The notes: a model not told the origin generated them from the sequence alone. 64,000 bases of DNA from Rhizobium sp. CF122 (GCF_000282035.1 NZ_AKKA01000070.1:141875-205874), one strand, 5' to 3'; positions 17,579-26,771 are shown, counted from the stretch's first letter. Numbers and translations are program-made.

Positions 17579-19405
17579 TCAGAGTGCTGGTGCGGGCGCG
17601 TTCGGCGCTTTTGCCACTACCTTCACTTCAGGCTTCGCATGCAGAGCTTCGAGATGCAGTATGCGCGGCTTGAAGGTCTCAACATAAACGTCTGACCGAC
17701 CGATGTAGATCATCGCCGCGTCCGGCATGGAGGTAAGTACCTCCATCATCGTGGACTGCCATTCCGGCTCCATGCCTTCCAATACTTCGTCAAACACGAT
17801 CCACTTCGGTCGTACAAGAAGCAGGCGAGCAAAACCGATCGCGCGCTGCTCGTCGGAATCAAGCAGCTTGTCCCACCGCGCCCGGGTATCAAGGCGGGAA
17901 ACCAGATTGTGGAGTCCTGCCTTTTCCAGTGCCGCCACGACATCGCGGTTCTGATAGGTGTCCGCAGGCTCGGGAAACGCCAGCGCTTCACGAAGTGAAC
18001 CACCCGGGATGTAAGCCGATTGCGGGACGAAAAGCATGTCGTCCGTGGGCGGCAAGCCGATCTTGCCGCCACCACACGGCCAAAGTTCGGAGAGTGCAAG
18101 GAAAAGCAGCTTACGGTTCACGTTGTGATCGCCGTTGATCATGACCTTTTCACCGGCCTTAATCGTCACCGCACTCTCGTGCACGCGGAAGCCGCCGCAC
18201 TGGTCGATCTCTTCGCCAATCTTGGAAGCGATCCGCACGTGCTCCAGCGTTAGTGTTCCGGGCGGGCTGCGCTCGTAGCTGATCGTGCCCCTGAGATTGA
18301 TCTCGTCGCTCATAGTGGTGAGCGCCTGCCGAAAATCGGTGACACGCATCAGCGTGGCGCGCCATTCGGCAATGGGACCGAAGTTCGCGACATACCAGCG
18401 AAGGGCCGTGTTGACCTGGTTGAAAGCACCGACCGATACCATCAGTTCGCCAAACGTCAGGCCGCCGGAGAAGTATGCCGGTGCAGCGACGATGATCGGG
18501 ATGACCACAACGAGCCAGCCATAGCCGGCTGACACCCAGGTGAGGTTGACGTTGGCCATCGCCACCCGCTTGATGACGGCGAGCACCGCACTGATGTCGG
18601 TATTGATACGCTGCTGCTCATTCTCCTCGCCGCGTGCCACCGTGATCGCCGGCATGTTCTCGTTGGCATGCATCAGCGCAAAGCGAAGCTCCGCCTCCTT
18701 CGAGAAGCGATCCGCGTTGAGCTTCACAAGCTTGCGGCCCACCAGCTGGCTGAGAATGGATGCGGATGCCGCATAGAAGATTGCGGCCCAGACCATATAG
18801 CCTGGAATGGAAAAAGCGTGGGTGCCGAAGCGGAAGACAAAACCGTTGGACAAATCCCATAGCACGCCGATGAAACTGATGAGCAGGATCGTCGCCTGCA
18901 CCAACCCGATCATCAGGCTCGTCGTGCTTTCCGCTAAGTTGCGGGCATCTTCGTGCAAGCGCTGGTCGGGATTAACGCCGATGAGGCCGCTAGCCGAAAG
19001 CCGAAGCGCACGCTTGCGCTGGAGCCACTGGTTGACGAGATCGCGTGTCAGACCTTCGCGCATGTAGAGCGCGGTCATCTGGTTTAGCCACGCCTGCACG
19101 ACGTTGAGCAGCAGCAGCATGCCTGCGATCAGCGCAAAGATCTTCAGCTGATGGAAGAAACCAGGCAGATCGCGCCGCGCGATGCTGTCATAAAAGGGCG
19201 CGTTCCACTGGTTGAGGATGACGGTCGCATAGGCAGTTGCGAGAATGATGGCAATCAGCGCAGTCGCGATCACCAGGACCCTTCCGCGCACGGAGGAATG
19301 CCAGAAGGCCGAGAACATGACCCTCAAGCGATAGCCCAGGCTCAGGTCGTATCCTACTCTGTCCCGCCCTTGAATGCTTGGCCTGCCTTCGAGGTCATCT
19401 GCCAT
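17579..19405 (-). CDS. SbmA/YddA-like ABC transporter (permease fused to ATPase) with degenerate ATPase motifs
   Basis: The 608-residue protein has an N-terminal ABC_membrane_2-type domain (membrane segments at about residues 40-400, with NALRWYVANFGPIAEWRATLMRV closing it, given here as NALRWYVANF then GPIAEWRATL) and a C-terminal ATPase region. The family includes YddA and the BacA/SbmA peptide and vitamin transporters. The ATPase motifs are decayed. Walker A reads GDHNVNRKL instead of GxxGxGK(S/T), the LSGGE signature reads LLDSDEQRA, and the switch histidine is missing (IYIGRSDVY). Walker B (WIVFDEVLEGMEPE) remains. It may not hydrolyse ATP efficiently. The reading frame is intact, so this is not a recent pseudogene. 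Confidence 0.82.
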   Translation of the reverse strand: MADDLEGRPSIQGRDRVGYDLSLGYRLRVMFSAFWHSSVRGRVLVIATALIAIILATAYATVILNQWNAPFYDSIARRDLPGFFHQLKIFALIAGMLLLLNVVQAWLNQMTALYMREGLTRDLVNQWLQRKRALRLSASGLIGVNPDQRLHEDARNLAESTTSLMIGLVQATILLISFIGVLWDLSNGFVFRFGTHAFSIPGYMVWAAIFYAASASILSQLVGRKLVKLNADRFSKEAELRFALMHANENMPAITVARGEENEQQRINTDISAVLAVIKRVAMANVNLTWVSAGYGWLVVVIPIIVAAPAYFSGGLTFGELMVSVGAFNQVNTALRWYVANFGPIAEWRATLMRVTDFRQALTTMSDEINLRGTISYERSPPGTLTLEHVRIASKIGEEIDQCGGFRVHESAVTIKAGEKVMINGDHNVNRKLLFLALSELWPCGGGKIGLPPTDDMLFVPQSAYIPGGSLREALAFPEPADTYQNRDVVAALEKAGLHNLVSRLDTRARWDKLLDSDEQRAIGFARLLLVRPKWIVFDEVLEGMEPEWQSTMMEVLTSMPDAAMIYIGRSDVYVETFKPRILHLEALHAKPEVKVVAKAPNAPAPAL

Positions 19406-19548
19406 TACGCGTCCCTAGCCATCATTCTACTTCAATAAACATGGTGATTCGCTGTGTCTACCAACAGATTCTAGCAGTCATTAACGCGGCAGTGACTTCA
19501 TATCGATCCCACCCCTTCGTTTGAGCAATTGATTCGCGGCGCGAGTGA

Positions 19549-19617
19549 CGCTATTTAAGACGCTCCGTGGTGATTTGGCCGGCCGGCTTGCAGCCACGTT
19601 AAAGAAGTTGCTAAAGG
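19549..19617 (+). promoter_or_regulatory. SAM-II riboswitch upstream of metA
   Basis: The core GGTGATTTG, then CCGGCTTGCAGCCACG, then TTAAAGAAG and TTGCTAAAG is the conserved heart of the SAM-II aptamer, an H-type pseudoknot. The class is found mainly upstream of metA and related genes in Alphaproteobacteria. It ends about 50 bases before the metA ATG. High SAM should lower metA expression. Confidence 0.93.
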
Positions 19618-19669
19618 GCCGCGTGCGGACCGATAGCGATATATTCGTTGTTTTGATCGAGTGACCGCA

Positions 19670-20593
19670 ATGCCCATCAAGATCCCCGATACCTTGCCTG
19701 CGTTTGAAACCCTGGTTCAGGAAGGCGTGCGCGTGATGACCGAGACGGTGGCTATCCGTCAGGACATCCGGCCGCTGCAGATAGGGCTTCTCAACCTCAT
19801 GCCGAACAAGATCAAGACGGAATTGCAGATGGCCCGCTTGGTCGGCGCCTCTCCGTTGCAGGTCGAGCTTTCGCTCATCCGCGTGGGCAACCACAAAGCA
19901 AAGAACACCTCGGAAGACCATCTTCTCGCCTTCTACCAGACGTGGGAGGAAGTGAAGCACCGCAAATTCGATGGCTTCATCACTACCGGCGCGCCGATCG
20001 AGACGCTGCCCTACGAGGACGTGAACTATTGGGGCGAAATGCAGCAGATTTTCGACTGGACGGAAACCAACGTCCATTCGTCGATGAACGTCTGCTGGGG
20101 CGCGATGGCCGCGATCTACCATTTCCACGGCGTTCCCAAGTACGAACTCAAGGAGAAGGCCTTCGGCGTCTACCGACACCGGAACCTGAAACCGTCGTCT
20201 GTCTACCTGAACGGTTTCTCGGACAACTTCGAGGTTCCTGTTTCGCGCTGGACAGAGGTCCGCCGCGACGACATCGAGAAGTCGGAAAGCCTGGAGATTC
20301 TGATGGAGTCCAGCGAAATGGGTGTCTGCCTCGTGCATGAATGGAAGGGCAAGCGGCTCTATATGTTCAATCACGTGGAATATGATTCAACGTCGCTTTC
20401 CGACGAATATTTCCGCGACGTGAATGCCGGCGTGCCGATCAAGATGCCGCACAACTACTTCCCGCACAACGATCCGTCGCTGACGCCGCAAAACCGCTGG
20501 CGCAGCCACGCGCACCTGTTGTTCGGCAACTGGATCAACGAGATCTACCAGACCACACCCTACGATCTCAACGATATCGGCAAGTGTGGCTGA
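19670..20593 (+). CDS. metA: Homoserine O-acyltransferase MetA, probably acetyl-CoA specific
   Basis: The 307-residue protein is a full-length MetA. The catalytic triad is visible: Cys142 ([11 protein letters not shown]), His235 and Glu237 (MFNHVEYD). The enzyme activates homoserine in the first committed step of methionine synthesis. Residue 111 is Glu ([12 protein letters not shown]). In characterised MetA proteins, Glu at this position goes with acetyl-CoA use and Gly (E. coli) with succinyl-CoA, so O-acetylation is inferred. The ATG at 19670 is preferred to the GTG at 19661. The SAM-II riboswitch gives feedback by the pathway end product. Confidence 0.95.
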   Translation: MPIKIPDTLPAFETLVQEGVRVMTETVAIRQDIRPLQIGLLNLMPNKIKTELQMARLVGASPLQVELSLIRVGNHKAKNTSEDHLLAFYQTWEEVKHRKFDGFITTGAPIETLPYEDVNYWGEMQQIFDWTETNVHSSMNVCWGAMAAIYHFHGVPKYELKEKAFGVYRHRNLKPSSVYLNGFSDNFEVPVSRWTEVRRDDIEKSESLEILMESSEMGVCLVHEWKGKRLYMFNHVEYDSTSLSDEYFRDVNAGVPIKMPHNYFPHNDPSLTPQNRWRSHAHLLFGNWINEIYQTTPYDLNDIGKCG

Positions 20594-20686
20594 CAGCGTT
20601 TCTTTTTTTCGGCACACCCGTTGCGGTTTGCGGCAAATGGGGGCAGGTTCGCCGCCTCAATCGAAGATATATCAGGACGGTCAGTC

Positions 20687-21709
20687 ATGACGGAAATGTT
20701 GAAGCGAGAAGTTTTCGGGCAGACCAAGTCGGGCGAAACTGTCTATCGCGTCGAGATCAAGGGCGGCGGGCTGACGGCCAAGATCATCAGCTGGGGTGCG
20801 GTCATACAGGATCTCCGCCTCGACGGCCATGATGCACCGCTCCTGCTTGGCTTTGACGATTTCGACAGCTATCCGGCGCATTCCTCCTACTTTGGCGCAA
20901 CTCCCGGGCGCTGCGCCAACCGCATCGGCGATGGCAAATTCACGCTGGATGGCAAGAGCTATCAGCTTGATCTCAATGAGAACGGCGTGACTCACCTTCA
21001 TGGGGGAAGCGACAACATCGCCAAGCAGAACTGGACGATCGTCGAGCACGATGTCGACCGTGTCGTGCTGAAGATCGTCGATCCGGATGGCCGCGCCGGT
21101 TATCCCGGCAACTGCACCATCCAGGCAACCTACTGGGTGCATGGCGACGGCGAACTCTCCGTGACCTACGAGTCGACCAGTGATCAACCGACGATCGCCA
21201 ACGTTTGCCAGCACGCCTATTTCAACCTCGATGGCCGCGATGACGCGCTTGGCCACGACATCATGATCGCAGCCGACAGCTACCTCGTCACGAATGAACG
21301 GCAGATCCCGACCGGCGAGGCTCGACCCGTTGCCGGAACGGCCTTCGACTTCCGTCAGATGTCACCGATGAAGCGGTTCGAGGGTAGCGAACAGGCCCTC
21401 TACGATCACAATTTCTGCCTTTCCAACGAACGCACAGCAAAGCGCTCCGTCGCGCTTGCCCGAAGCCTGAATTCGGGCGTTTCGCTGGAAGTGCGCACGA
21501 CCGAGCCTGGCGTGCAGTTCTATGCGGGCTTCAAGCTCAATGTGCCTGTCCCTGGCCTCGACGGGCGCAAGTACGGCCCGTTCGCCGGCTTCTGCCTGGA
21601 AACGCAAATCTGGCCAGATGCAATCAACCACGAGGGCTTTCCCGACGCGATCCTCCGCCCGGGCGAGGTACTGCGTCAGGAAACGGACTACATCTTCTCG
21701 AAGAGCTGA
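20687..21709 (+). CDS. galM: Aldose 1-epimerase (galactose mutarotase)
   Basis: The 340-residue enzyme interconverts alpha and beta anomers of sugars such as galactose or glucose in the cytoplasm. Family motifs include GATPGRCANRIGDGKF (Arg of the active site), THLHGGSDNIAKQNW (His), NVCQHAYFNLDG (the second active His), and QFYAGFKLN. The ATG at 20687 gives the usual family length; the longer frame to 20621 adds no family sequence. No sugar operon surrounds it: metA lies upstream and a terminator follows. Confidence 0.92.
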   Translation: MTEMLKREVFGQTKSGETVYRVEIKGGGLTAKIISWGAVIQDLRLDGHDAPLLLGFDDFDSYPAHSSYFGATPGRCANRIGDGKFTLDGKSYQLDLNENGVTHLHGGSDNIAKQNWTIVEHDVDRVVLKIVDPDGRAGYPGNCTIQATYWVHGDGELSVTYESTSDQPTIANVCQHAYFNLDGRDDALGHDIMIAADSYLVTNERQIPTGEARPVAGTAFDFRQMSPMKRFEGSEQALYDHNFCLSNERTAKRSVALARSLNSGVSLEVRTTEPGVQFYAGFKLNVPVPGLDGRKYGPFAGFCLETQIWPDAINHEGFPDAILRPGEVLRQETDYIFSKS

Positions 21710-21734
21710 CGCAAACAGATCGCCCCAACCGACA

Positions 21735-21767
21735 AACCCTCGCATGCTACCTGCGAGGGTTTTTTTG
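21735..21767 (+). terminator. Terminator after galM
   Basis: Stem AACCCTCGCA / TGCGAGGGTT followed by a run of seven T. It isolates galM from the amino-sugar operon. Confidence 0.92.
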
Positions 21768-21794
21768 TTCCGAAGTCATTTTCGACTTGCGATT

Positions 21795-21834
21795 GGTTCT
21801 AGATAGGTTCTATCTTTAGGGCATGGATAGAACC
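21795..21834 (+). promoter_or_regulatory. Triple half-site operator overlapping the start of the GntR gene
   Basis: GGTTCTA occurs at 21795-21801 and 21806-21812, and its complement TAGAACC at 21828-21834. GGTTCTATC (21806-21814) and GATAGAACC (21826-21834) form a perfect 9-base inverted repeat spanning the ATG at 21823. The upstream site TTGGTTCTAGATAG resembles the DasR/NagR type of operator. Autoregulation is the likely role. Confidence 0.65.
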
Positions 21835-22596
21835 AGTCTGATCGCCGAACTGAACAGTCGAGGCCTGCGCGACGAGGCGCTCACAGGGCCGCTTTACAAG
21901 CGGTTGGCGCAGGCTCTGACGGGCCTGATCCAGGAGGGACTGCTGAGACCTGGAACCGCGCTTCCCGGCGAGCGGGATCTTGCCGAGGCATTGAAGGTCG
22001 GACGCGTGACAGTCCGCACAGCTTATCGCGACCTGATGAACGCAGGCACACTTGAATCCCGGCATGGAAGCGGCACCTTCGTCTCCAGCAAGGTCGAACG
22101 CATGGAACAGTCGCTATGGCGGCTTTCTTCCTTCTCCGCCGACATGCGCTCACGCGGTCGCGCGCCTGCGGCTCGGATCTTGTCTCGAACTGTCAATACG
22201 CCATCTCCTGATGAAGCCTTTTTGCTTGGCCTCGGGCTTGATGAACCTGTGCTGCGCCTGGATCGTCTGCGTCTTGCCGACGGTCTGCCGCTTGCGATCG
22301 AACGTGCTGTCGTGCCGATTAAGTTCCTTGGAGAAAATGCCGGCGGAGAAGGATCTCTGTACGAGGCGCTCGCGGCGCGCGGCCACCGTCCCGTTCGAGC
22401 CCTCCAAAGGCTCACGGCTGTGACGCTCGATCCGTCGTCAGCGGCGGCGCTAGACGTGAAGGCGGGTGCGCCTGCCCTGCTGATCGAACGCGTCTCGCGC
22501 CTGGAGGACCAACGCGTCGTCGAATACACCCGTTCCCACTATCGTGGCGATGCATATGATTTTGTTGCAGAATTAAGAATCGGAGAAGACCTATGA
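21823..22596 (+). CDS. GntR-family regulator with UTRA domain, amino-sugar operon
   Basis: The 257-residue protein has an N-terminal GntR winged helix (about residues 20-85: LPGERDLAEALKVGRVTVRTAY, cited as LPGERDLAEAL then KVGRVTVRTAY) and a C-terminal UTRA effector domain with the family ending (ERVSRLEDQRVVEYTRSHYRG, cited as ERVSRLEDQ then VVEYTRSHYRG). This is the HutC/NagR subfamily, whose members sense sugar phosphates such as GlcN6P or GlcNAc6P. It heads the operon SIS-nagA-SIS and overlaps the next gene by 4 bases, so it probably controls it. Repeated GGTTCTA half-sites surround its own start codon. Confidence 0.9.
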   Translation: MDRTSLIAELNSRGLRDEALTGPLYKRLAQALTGLIQEGLLRPGTALPGERDLAEALKVGRVTVRTAYRDLMNAGTLESRHGSGTFVSSKVERMEQSLWRLSSFSADMRSRGRAPAARILSRTVNTPSPDEAFLLGLGLDEPVLRLDRLRLADGLPLAIERAVVPIKFLGENAGGEGSLYEALAARGHRPVRALQRLTAVTLDPSSAAALDVKAGAPALLIERVSRLEDQRVVEYTRSHYRGDAYDFVAELRIGEDL

Positions 22597-23624
22597 GTGA
22601 AAGCCATTCGCTGATGTTGCAGGAAGCCGGCCAGTCGCCGGAGGTCGTCGCAACACTGCTTCAGAAAGAAAAGCCGGTCTTCGACGAAATTGCGAAGCTG
22701 TTTGCATCAGGCGCTCCGACCATGGTGACGACGGCAGCGCGCGGATCTTCCGACCATGCCGCGACCTTCTTCAAATACCTCTTCGAGATCACCTGTGGCG
22801 TGCCGGTTGCGTCGGTTGGCCCATCGATCGCGTCGGTCTATGGCGCGTCTCTACATCTGAAGGGCGGCATCCACTTCACGGTGTCGCAATCCGGCGCAAG
22901 CCCCGACATCATTGCCTTGCAGGATGCCGCAAAGCACGGTGGTGCGACGACGATTGCGGTCGTCAACGTCACCGATAGCCCGCTCGCCAAGCAGGCTGAC
23001 ATCGTTCTCGGCCTCAATGCAGGCCCGGAGAAGAGCGTAGCGGCGACCAAGTCCTTCATCGCCTCAGTCGCCGCGCTTTCCGGTGTCACGGCTGCCATCA
23101 GCGGCAAGCGCGATCTCCATACATCCTTGGAAAAGCTACCGGAAGCCCTCCAGGCGACCAGTGGGATTGATACGAAGGCAGCGGAGGATGTACTTTTCGA
23201 GGCCAGCTCGCTCTATACGGCCGGTCGCGGCCCCGCTTTCGCCATTGCGCTCGAGGCAGCTTTGAAAGCCAAGGAGACGGCCGGACTGCATGCAGAAGCC
23301 TTTTCGCTTGCCGAGCTGATGCATGGCCCGATGCGTCTTGTTCAGCCAGGCTTCCCGATCGTCGCCTTTACGCCCGATGATCCAGCATTCAGCAACAACG
23401 TCCAGGCGCTTGAGCGGCTGCGGAAGCTCGGCGCGACCACCGTGCCGTTCTCGGCCCAGCCGGTCTCTGGCATCAATCTGCAGGTGCCGACGACGGGCAG
23501 CGGCCTGCTCGACCCGCTCGTTTCCCTGCTCGTCTACTACCGCCTGATAGAATCCGTCACGCGCCGCAAGGGCTTCGACCCTGACAAGCCAGCCAACCTG
23601 CTCAAGGTCACGGAGACGATGTGA
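22593..23624 (+). CDS. SIS-domain glucosamine-6-phosphate deaminase/isomerase (NagB-II/AgaS-like)
   Basis: The 343-residue protein has two sugar-isomerase (SIS) domains, like the isomerase half of GlmS but without the glutaminase domain. Motifs include TTAARGSSDHAATFFKYL (N-terminal SIS), SQSGASPDI (phosphosugar binding) and LKAKETAGLHAEAFSLAEL (C-terminal SIS). Such stand-alone proteins next to nagA act as GlcN6P deaminases (NagB-II), converting GlcN6P to fructose-6-P plus ammonia. It overlaps both neighbours by a few bases, so translation is coupled. Cytoplasmic. Confidence 0.86.
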   Translation: MSESHSLMLQEAGQSPEVVATLLQKEKPVFDEIAKLFASGAPTMVTTAARGSSDHAATFFKYLFEITCGVPVASVGPSIASVYGASLHLKGGIHFTVSQSGASPDIIALQDAAKHGGATTIAVVNVTDSPLAKQADIVLGLNAGPEKSVAATKSFIASVAALSGVTAAISGKRDLHTSLEKLPEALQATSGIDTKAAEDVLFEASSLYTAGRGPAFAIALEAALKAKETAGLHAEAFSLAELMHGPMRLVQPGFPIVAFTPDDPAFSNNVQALERLRKLGATTVPFSAQPVSGINLQVPTTGSGLLDPLVSLLVYYRLIESVTRRKGFDPDKPANLLKVTETM

Positions 23625-24775
23625 TGGTTCGCAAAATCTTCTCCGGCGCGCGGATCTTCGACGGTCAGCGCTTCCACGACGACAAGGCGCTCATAGTCTC
23701 GGACGGGCGTGTCGAGAGCATTGCGTCGACAAGCGAACTGCCAGAGGGCGAGCATACGCGCTTTGAAGGTGGCGTGCTTTCGGCAGGCTTCATCGATGCG
23801 CAGGTGAATGGCGGTGGCGGCCGAATGCTCAACGACGAGCCATCGGCAGCCTCCATGTACATGATTGCCGATGGTCATCGACCCTACGGCACGACTGCAT
23901 TGCTGCCGACGCTGATCACCGATACGGCGGACGCGACCGCCGCGGCGATCGAGGCGGCCAAGGAGACCGTCAAGACGAACCGCGGCGTAGCTGGCCTCCA
24001 TCTCGAAGGTCCGCATCTGGCGCCGGCCCGCAAGGGAGCCCACCTTGCTGAACTCATGCGGCCAGTCGAGGATAAGGACGTTAAAGCGTTCATTGCGGCC
24101 AAGGAAGCGATCGGCACACTGCTGGTAACGATGGCGGCCGAACAGGTCACCGCAAAACAGGTACGCGAACTCAGTGAAGCCGGTGTCACCGTTAGCATAG
24201 GCCATTCCGATTGCACCAGCGAGGCCGCGGAGGCACGCTTCGACGCTGGCGCGCGTGGCGTCACCCACCTTTTCAACGCCATGAGCCAGCTCGGCCATCG
24301 TTCACCTGGCCTCGTCGGCGCGGCCATCGATCATCCTTCGGTCTGGTGCGGCATCATCGCCGACGGCCATCATGTTGATCAGAAGGCGCTTCGGACCGCT
24401 CTTCGTGCAAAGCGGGGCGAGGGCAAGCTCTTTTTCGTCACCGACGCGATGTCGCTGGTTGGATCGGAGCAAGTTTCCTTCACGCTGAATGGCCGGACCG
24501 TCCGACGCGAGAGAGGTGGCTTCTGTTCGAAGCTGGTCCTATCCGACGGCACGCTTGCCGGTTCCGACGTCGATATGGCGTCGACCATCCGCTATGGCGT
24601 TACCTATCTGGAACTGCCGCTCGCAGAGGCCCTTCGCATGGCGACGCTCTACCCGGCGCGCTTCCTGCGCCTTGAAGACCACGGCCACCTTTCGCCGGGT
24701 GCCCGAGCCGATCTGGTGCATCTGACCGATGCTCTCAAGGTCACTCGGACCTTCATCAGCGGCGAAGCGGCCTAG
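23624..24775 (+). CDS. nagA: N-acetylglucosamine-6-phosphate deacetylase
   Basis: The 383-residue amidohydrolase has the NagA metal and substrate motifs in order: [47 protein letters not shown] and VTDAMS. It removes acetate from GlcNAc-6-P, feeding GlcN-6-P to the preceding deaminase. The ATG at 23624 overlaps the previous stop (TGATGG), supporting operon coupling; a GTG at 23621 is less likely. Substrate probably enters by a GlcNAc transporter that is not in this window. Confidence 0.93.
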   Translation: MVRKIFSGARIFDGQRFHDDKALIVSDGRVESIASTSELPEGEHTRFEGGVLSAGFIDAQVNGGGGRMLNDEPSAASMYMIADGHRPYGTTALLPTLITDTADATAAAIEAAKETVKTNRGVAGLHLEGPHLAPARKGAHLAELMRPVEDKDVKAFIAAKEAIGTLLVTMAAEQVTAKQVRELSEAGVTVSIGHSDCTSEAAEARFDAGARGVTHLFNAMSQLGHRSPGLVGAAIDHPSVWCGIIADGHHVDQKALRTALRAKRGEGKLFFVTDAMSLVGSEQVSFTLNGRTVRRERGGFCSKLVLSDGTLAGSDVDMASTIRYGVTYLELPLAEALRMATLYPARFLRLEDHGHLSPGARADLVHLTDALKVTRTFISGEAA

Positions 24776-24789
24776 AAATCGAGGACGTG

Positions 24790-25518
24790 ATGACAGCGAT
24801 CACCGATGCTTACTTCTCCAATCTGATTGGCCGACTCGAGACTTTGAAGACGGAGCTTGCCGAGCCCATGGCTTTGGCGGCCAATGCGATCCTAGAAGCC
24901 GCACGCAATGACAAGCGGGTCTATGTGTTCGGCACCGGACACTCGCACATGCTGGCCGAAGAGGTGCACTATCGGGCAGGTGGCCTCGCTTTCACCGTTC
25001 CGGTTCTCGTTGGCTCCGCGATGCTGCACGAGGGCGCGGTGATCAGCTCCGTCTATGAGCGGACAGAAGGATTGGTGCGGCCGGTGCTGGAGCGCTATGG
25101 CATGCAGCCGGGCGATGTCATCATCATCGCGTCGAACTCCGGCGTGAATGCAGCGCCGATCGAAGCCGCCGATTATGGCCGCGAGATCGGTGCCAAAGTG
25201 ATCGCGATCACATCGGTCTCCTATTCGAGTGCGGTTGCCAACGGCCGACGTCGCCTTGCGGACATCGCCGACATCGTGTTGGACAACGGTCTTCCTCCCG
25301 GCGATGCGGTGATCGGGCTCCCAGGTACGGAGCTGAAAGTCGGTCCGGTTTCGACCGCTATCGGTGCAACCGTCCTCAACGCCATCTTCGCTGACGTCGC
25401 TTTGGAGCTGTCGAAAGGCGGCGACGCGCCGATTTATCTCAGTGCCAACATGCCTGGCGCTGCCGCGGTGAACCAGCGGCTGGTGACGAAATATCGGCCG
25501 CGTAATCCCCATCTTTGA
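24790..25518 (+). CDS. Single SIS-domain protein (UPF0309 type)
   Basis: The 242-residue protein has one SIS domain. [21 protein letters not shown] is the nucleotide/sugar-phosphate binding loop (cited as [11 protein letters not shown] then [10 protein letters not shown]), with [15 protein letters not shown] as the Ser/Thr phosphate motif. Proteins of this type (UPF0309) are annotated as uncharacterised sugar isomerases and resemble MurQ N-acetylmuramic acid 6-phosphate etherase, but are shorter. It follows nagA by 14 bases, ATG at 24790, so it likely acts on a related amino-sugar phosphate. The reaction is not known. Confidence 0.8.
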   Translation: MTAITDAYFSNLIGRLETLKTELAEPMALAANAILEAARNDKRVYVFGTGHSHMLAEEVHYRAGGLAFTVPVLVGSAMLHEGAVISSVYERTEGLVRPVLERYGMQPGDVIIIASNSGVNAAPIEAADYGREIGAKVIAITSVSYSSAVANGRRRLADIADIVLDNGLPPGDAVIGLPGTELKVGPVSTAIGATVLNAIFADVALELSKGGDAPIYLSANMPGAAAVNQRLVTKYRPRNPHL

Positions 25519-25660
25519 GCGCGCGCGATGCCCGATTGTCAACACCACGCTGACAGTCGGTCGCCAAAGTCCAATCTACCGGACCGTGAAGGTGAGGCGC
25601 ATATTTCTTTCAAGAACAGCGGCGAGGCGATGTCCCGCCGGCTCGGAAAGGAACGGTCCC

Positions 25661-25807
25661 ATGACCCAGATCATCTTGAATTCAGCGGTCGCCATCCTGA
25701 TTGCGGCGGCCTTCGTAACGACGGCCACCGCCGCTCTTCGCGGCGAAGACCGCGCAATGCAGAAAGTGCCGGTCAGCGCTAAAGCAAAGCGCCACCCAAA
25801 GGGCTGA
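25661..25807 (+). CDS. Small membrane-anchored peptide of unknown function
   Basis: ATG at 25661 opens a 48-codon frame with AAAGGAA about 9 bases upstream. One hydrophobic segment (ILNSAVAILIAAAFVTTATAA) occupies residues 4-24, followed by a basic tail (KAKRHPKG). This could be a signal peptide or a single membrane anchor. I recognise no family. The ribosome-binding site and the separate basic tail favour a real gene, but conservation was not tested. It lies between the amino-sugar operon and another small gene. Confidence 0.45.
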   Translation: MTQIILNSAVAILIAAAFVTTATAALRGEDRAMQKVPVSAKAKRHPKG

Positions 25808-25896
25808 AAGACAGCCAAATAATTCCTCAAATCGGCCCCAATATCGACACCGGGTTGAACGACCAATGCGTCATGGGGAATCCGGAGTGCAGGGCA

Positions 25897-26049
25897 ATGA
25901 CGAGAATTATTGGTGCAGCCGCAATACTGACCATCGCCATGGCGGCCTATGCGGCATACTTGAATCCATACGATACGCGCAGCCAGCAAGGCCGCTATTC
26001 GCAGCAGGTCGAGAGCCACGATAACGGCCTTACGGCGTCCATCCGCTAA
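25897..26049 (+). CDS. Small secreted or membrane peptide of unknown function
   Basis: The ATG at 25897 gives 50 residues with a hydrophobic N-terminus (IIGAAAILTIAMAAYAAYL) and a polar, Gln/Ser-rich remainder (RSQQGRYSQQVESHDNG). AGGG lies 3-6 bases upstream, closer than ideal. The end overlaps the convergent phbB stop by 4 bases. No family is recognised. It could be a short exported peptide, and together with the gene at 25661 it forms a pair of tiny exported products. Confidence 0.42.
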   Translation: MTRIIGAAAILTIAMAAYAAYLNPYDTRSQQGRYSQQVESHDNGLTASIR

Positions 26050-26771
26050 ACGAACAACTGACCGCCATTGGCGCTTAGCGTCGATCCGGTGATGAAACCT
26101 GCGTCGTCGGAAACCAGGAAGACGACGCAGCGCGCAACCTCCTCCGGCTCACCGAGACGGCCAACCGGAATCTGCGGAATGATCCGCTCGTTCAGCACTT
26201 TCTCCGGCACGGCAAGGACCATTTCCGTACCGATATAGCCTGGGCATATCGCGTTCACGGTGATGTTCTTGGCAGCACCTTCTTGCGCAAGTGCTTTGGT
26301 GAAGCCGAGGTCTCCGGCCTTGGCAGCCGAATAGTTCGCCTGCCCCATCTGGCCCTTTTGGCCGTTGATCGAAGAGATGTTGACGATCCGCCCGTAGCTT
26401 CTATCGCGCATGCCACCCCAGACCTGGTGCGTCATGTTGAAGAGGCCGGTGAGGTTGGTATTGACGACCTCGTGCCACTGCTGCTGCGTCATCTTGTGGA
26501 ACATCGCGTCTCGCGTGATGCCAGCATTGTTGACAAGGACATCGATCGGACCCAGTTCGGCCTCGACCTTCGCGATGCCCTCGCCGCATGATGCGTAGTC
26601 GGAAACATCCCATTTGAAGACGGGAATGCCTGTAGCGCCATGAAAGGCATTCGCCTTTTCGTCGTTGCCCGCGTAGTTGGCGGCAACCGTATAGCCCGCA
26701 TTCTTCAGCGCGACGGAAATCGCGGCGCCAATGCCGCGGGTACCACCAGTGACAACAGCCACCCTGCTCAT
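26046..26771 (-). CDS. phbB: Acetoacetyl-CoA reductase
   Basis: The 241-residue short-chain dehydrogenase has the N-terminal NADPH-binding TGGTRGIGAA, the NNAG motif in VLVNNAGITRD, and the catalytic Ser-Tyr-Lys set in VNISSINGQKGQMGQANYSAAKAG (cited as NISSINGQ and QANYSAAKAG). PhbB reduces acetoacetyl-CoA to (R)-3-hydroxybutyryl-CoA, the monomer of polyhydroxybutyrate. It lies 68 bases downstream of phbA on the same strand, with a GC-rich hairpin in the gap, and close to the regulator phaR. The PHB synthase gene is not in this window. Confidence 0.95.
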   Translation of the reverse strand: MSRVAVVTGGTRGIGAAISVALKNAGYTVAANYAGNDEKANAFHGATGIPVFKWDVSDYASCGEGIAKVEAELGPIDVLVNNAGITRDAMFHKMTQQQWHEVVNTNLTGLFNMTHQVWGGMRDRSYGRIVNISSINGQKGQMGQANYSAAKAGDLGFTKALAQEGAAKNITVNAICPGYIGTEMVLAVPEKVLNERIIPQIPVGRLGEPEEVARCVVFLVSDDAGFITGSTLSANGGQLFV

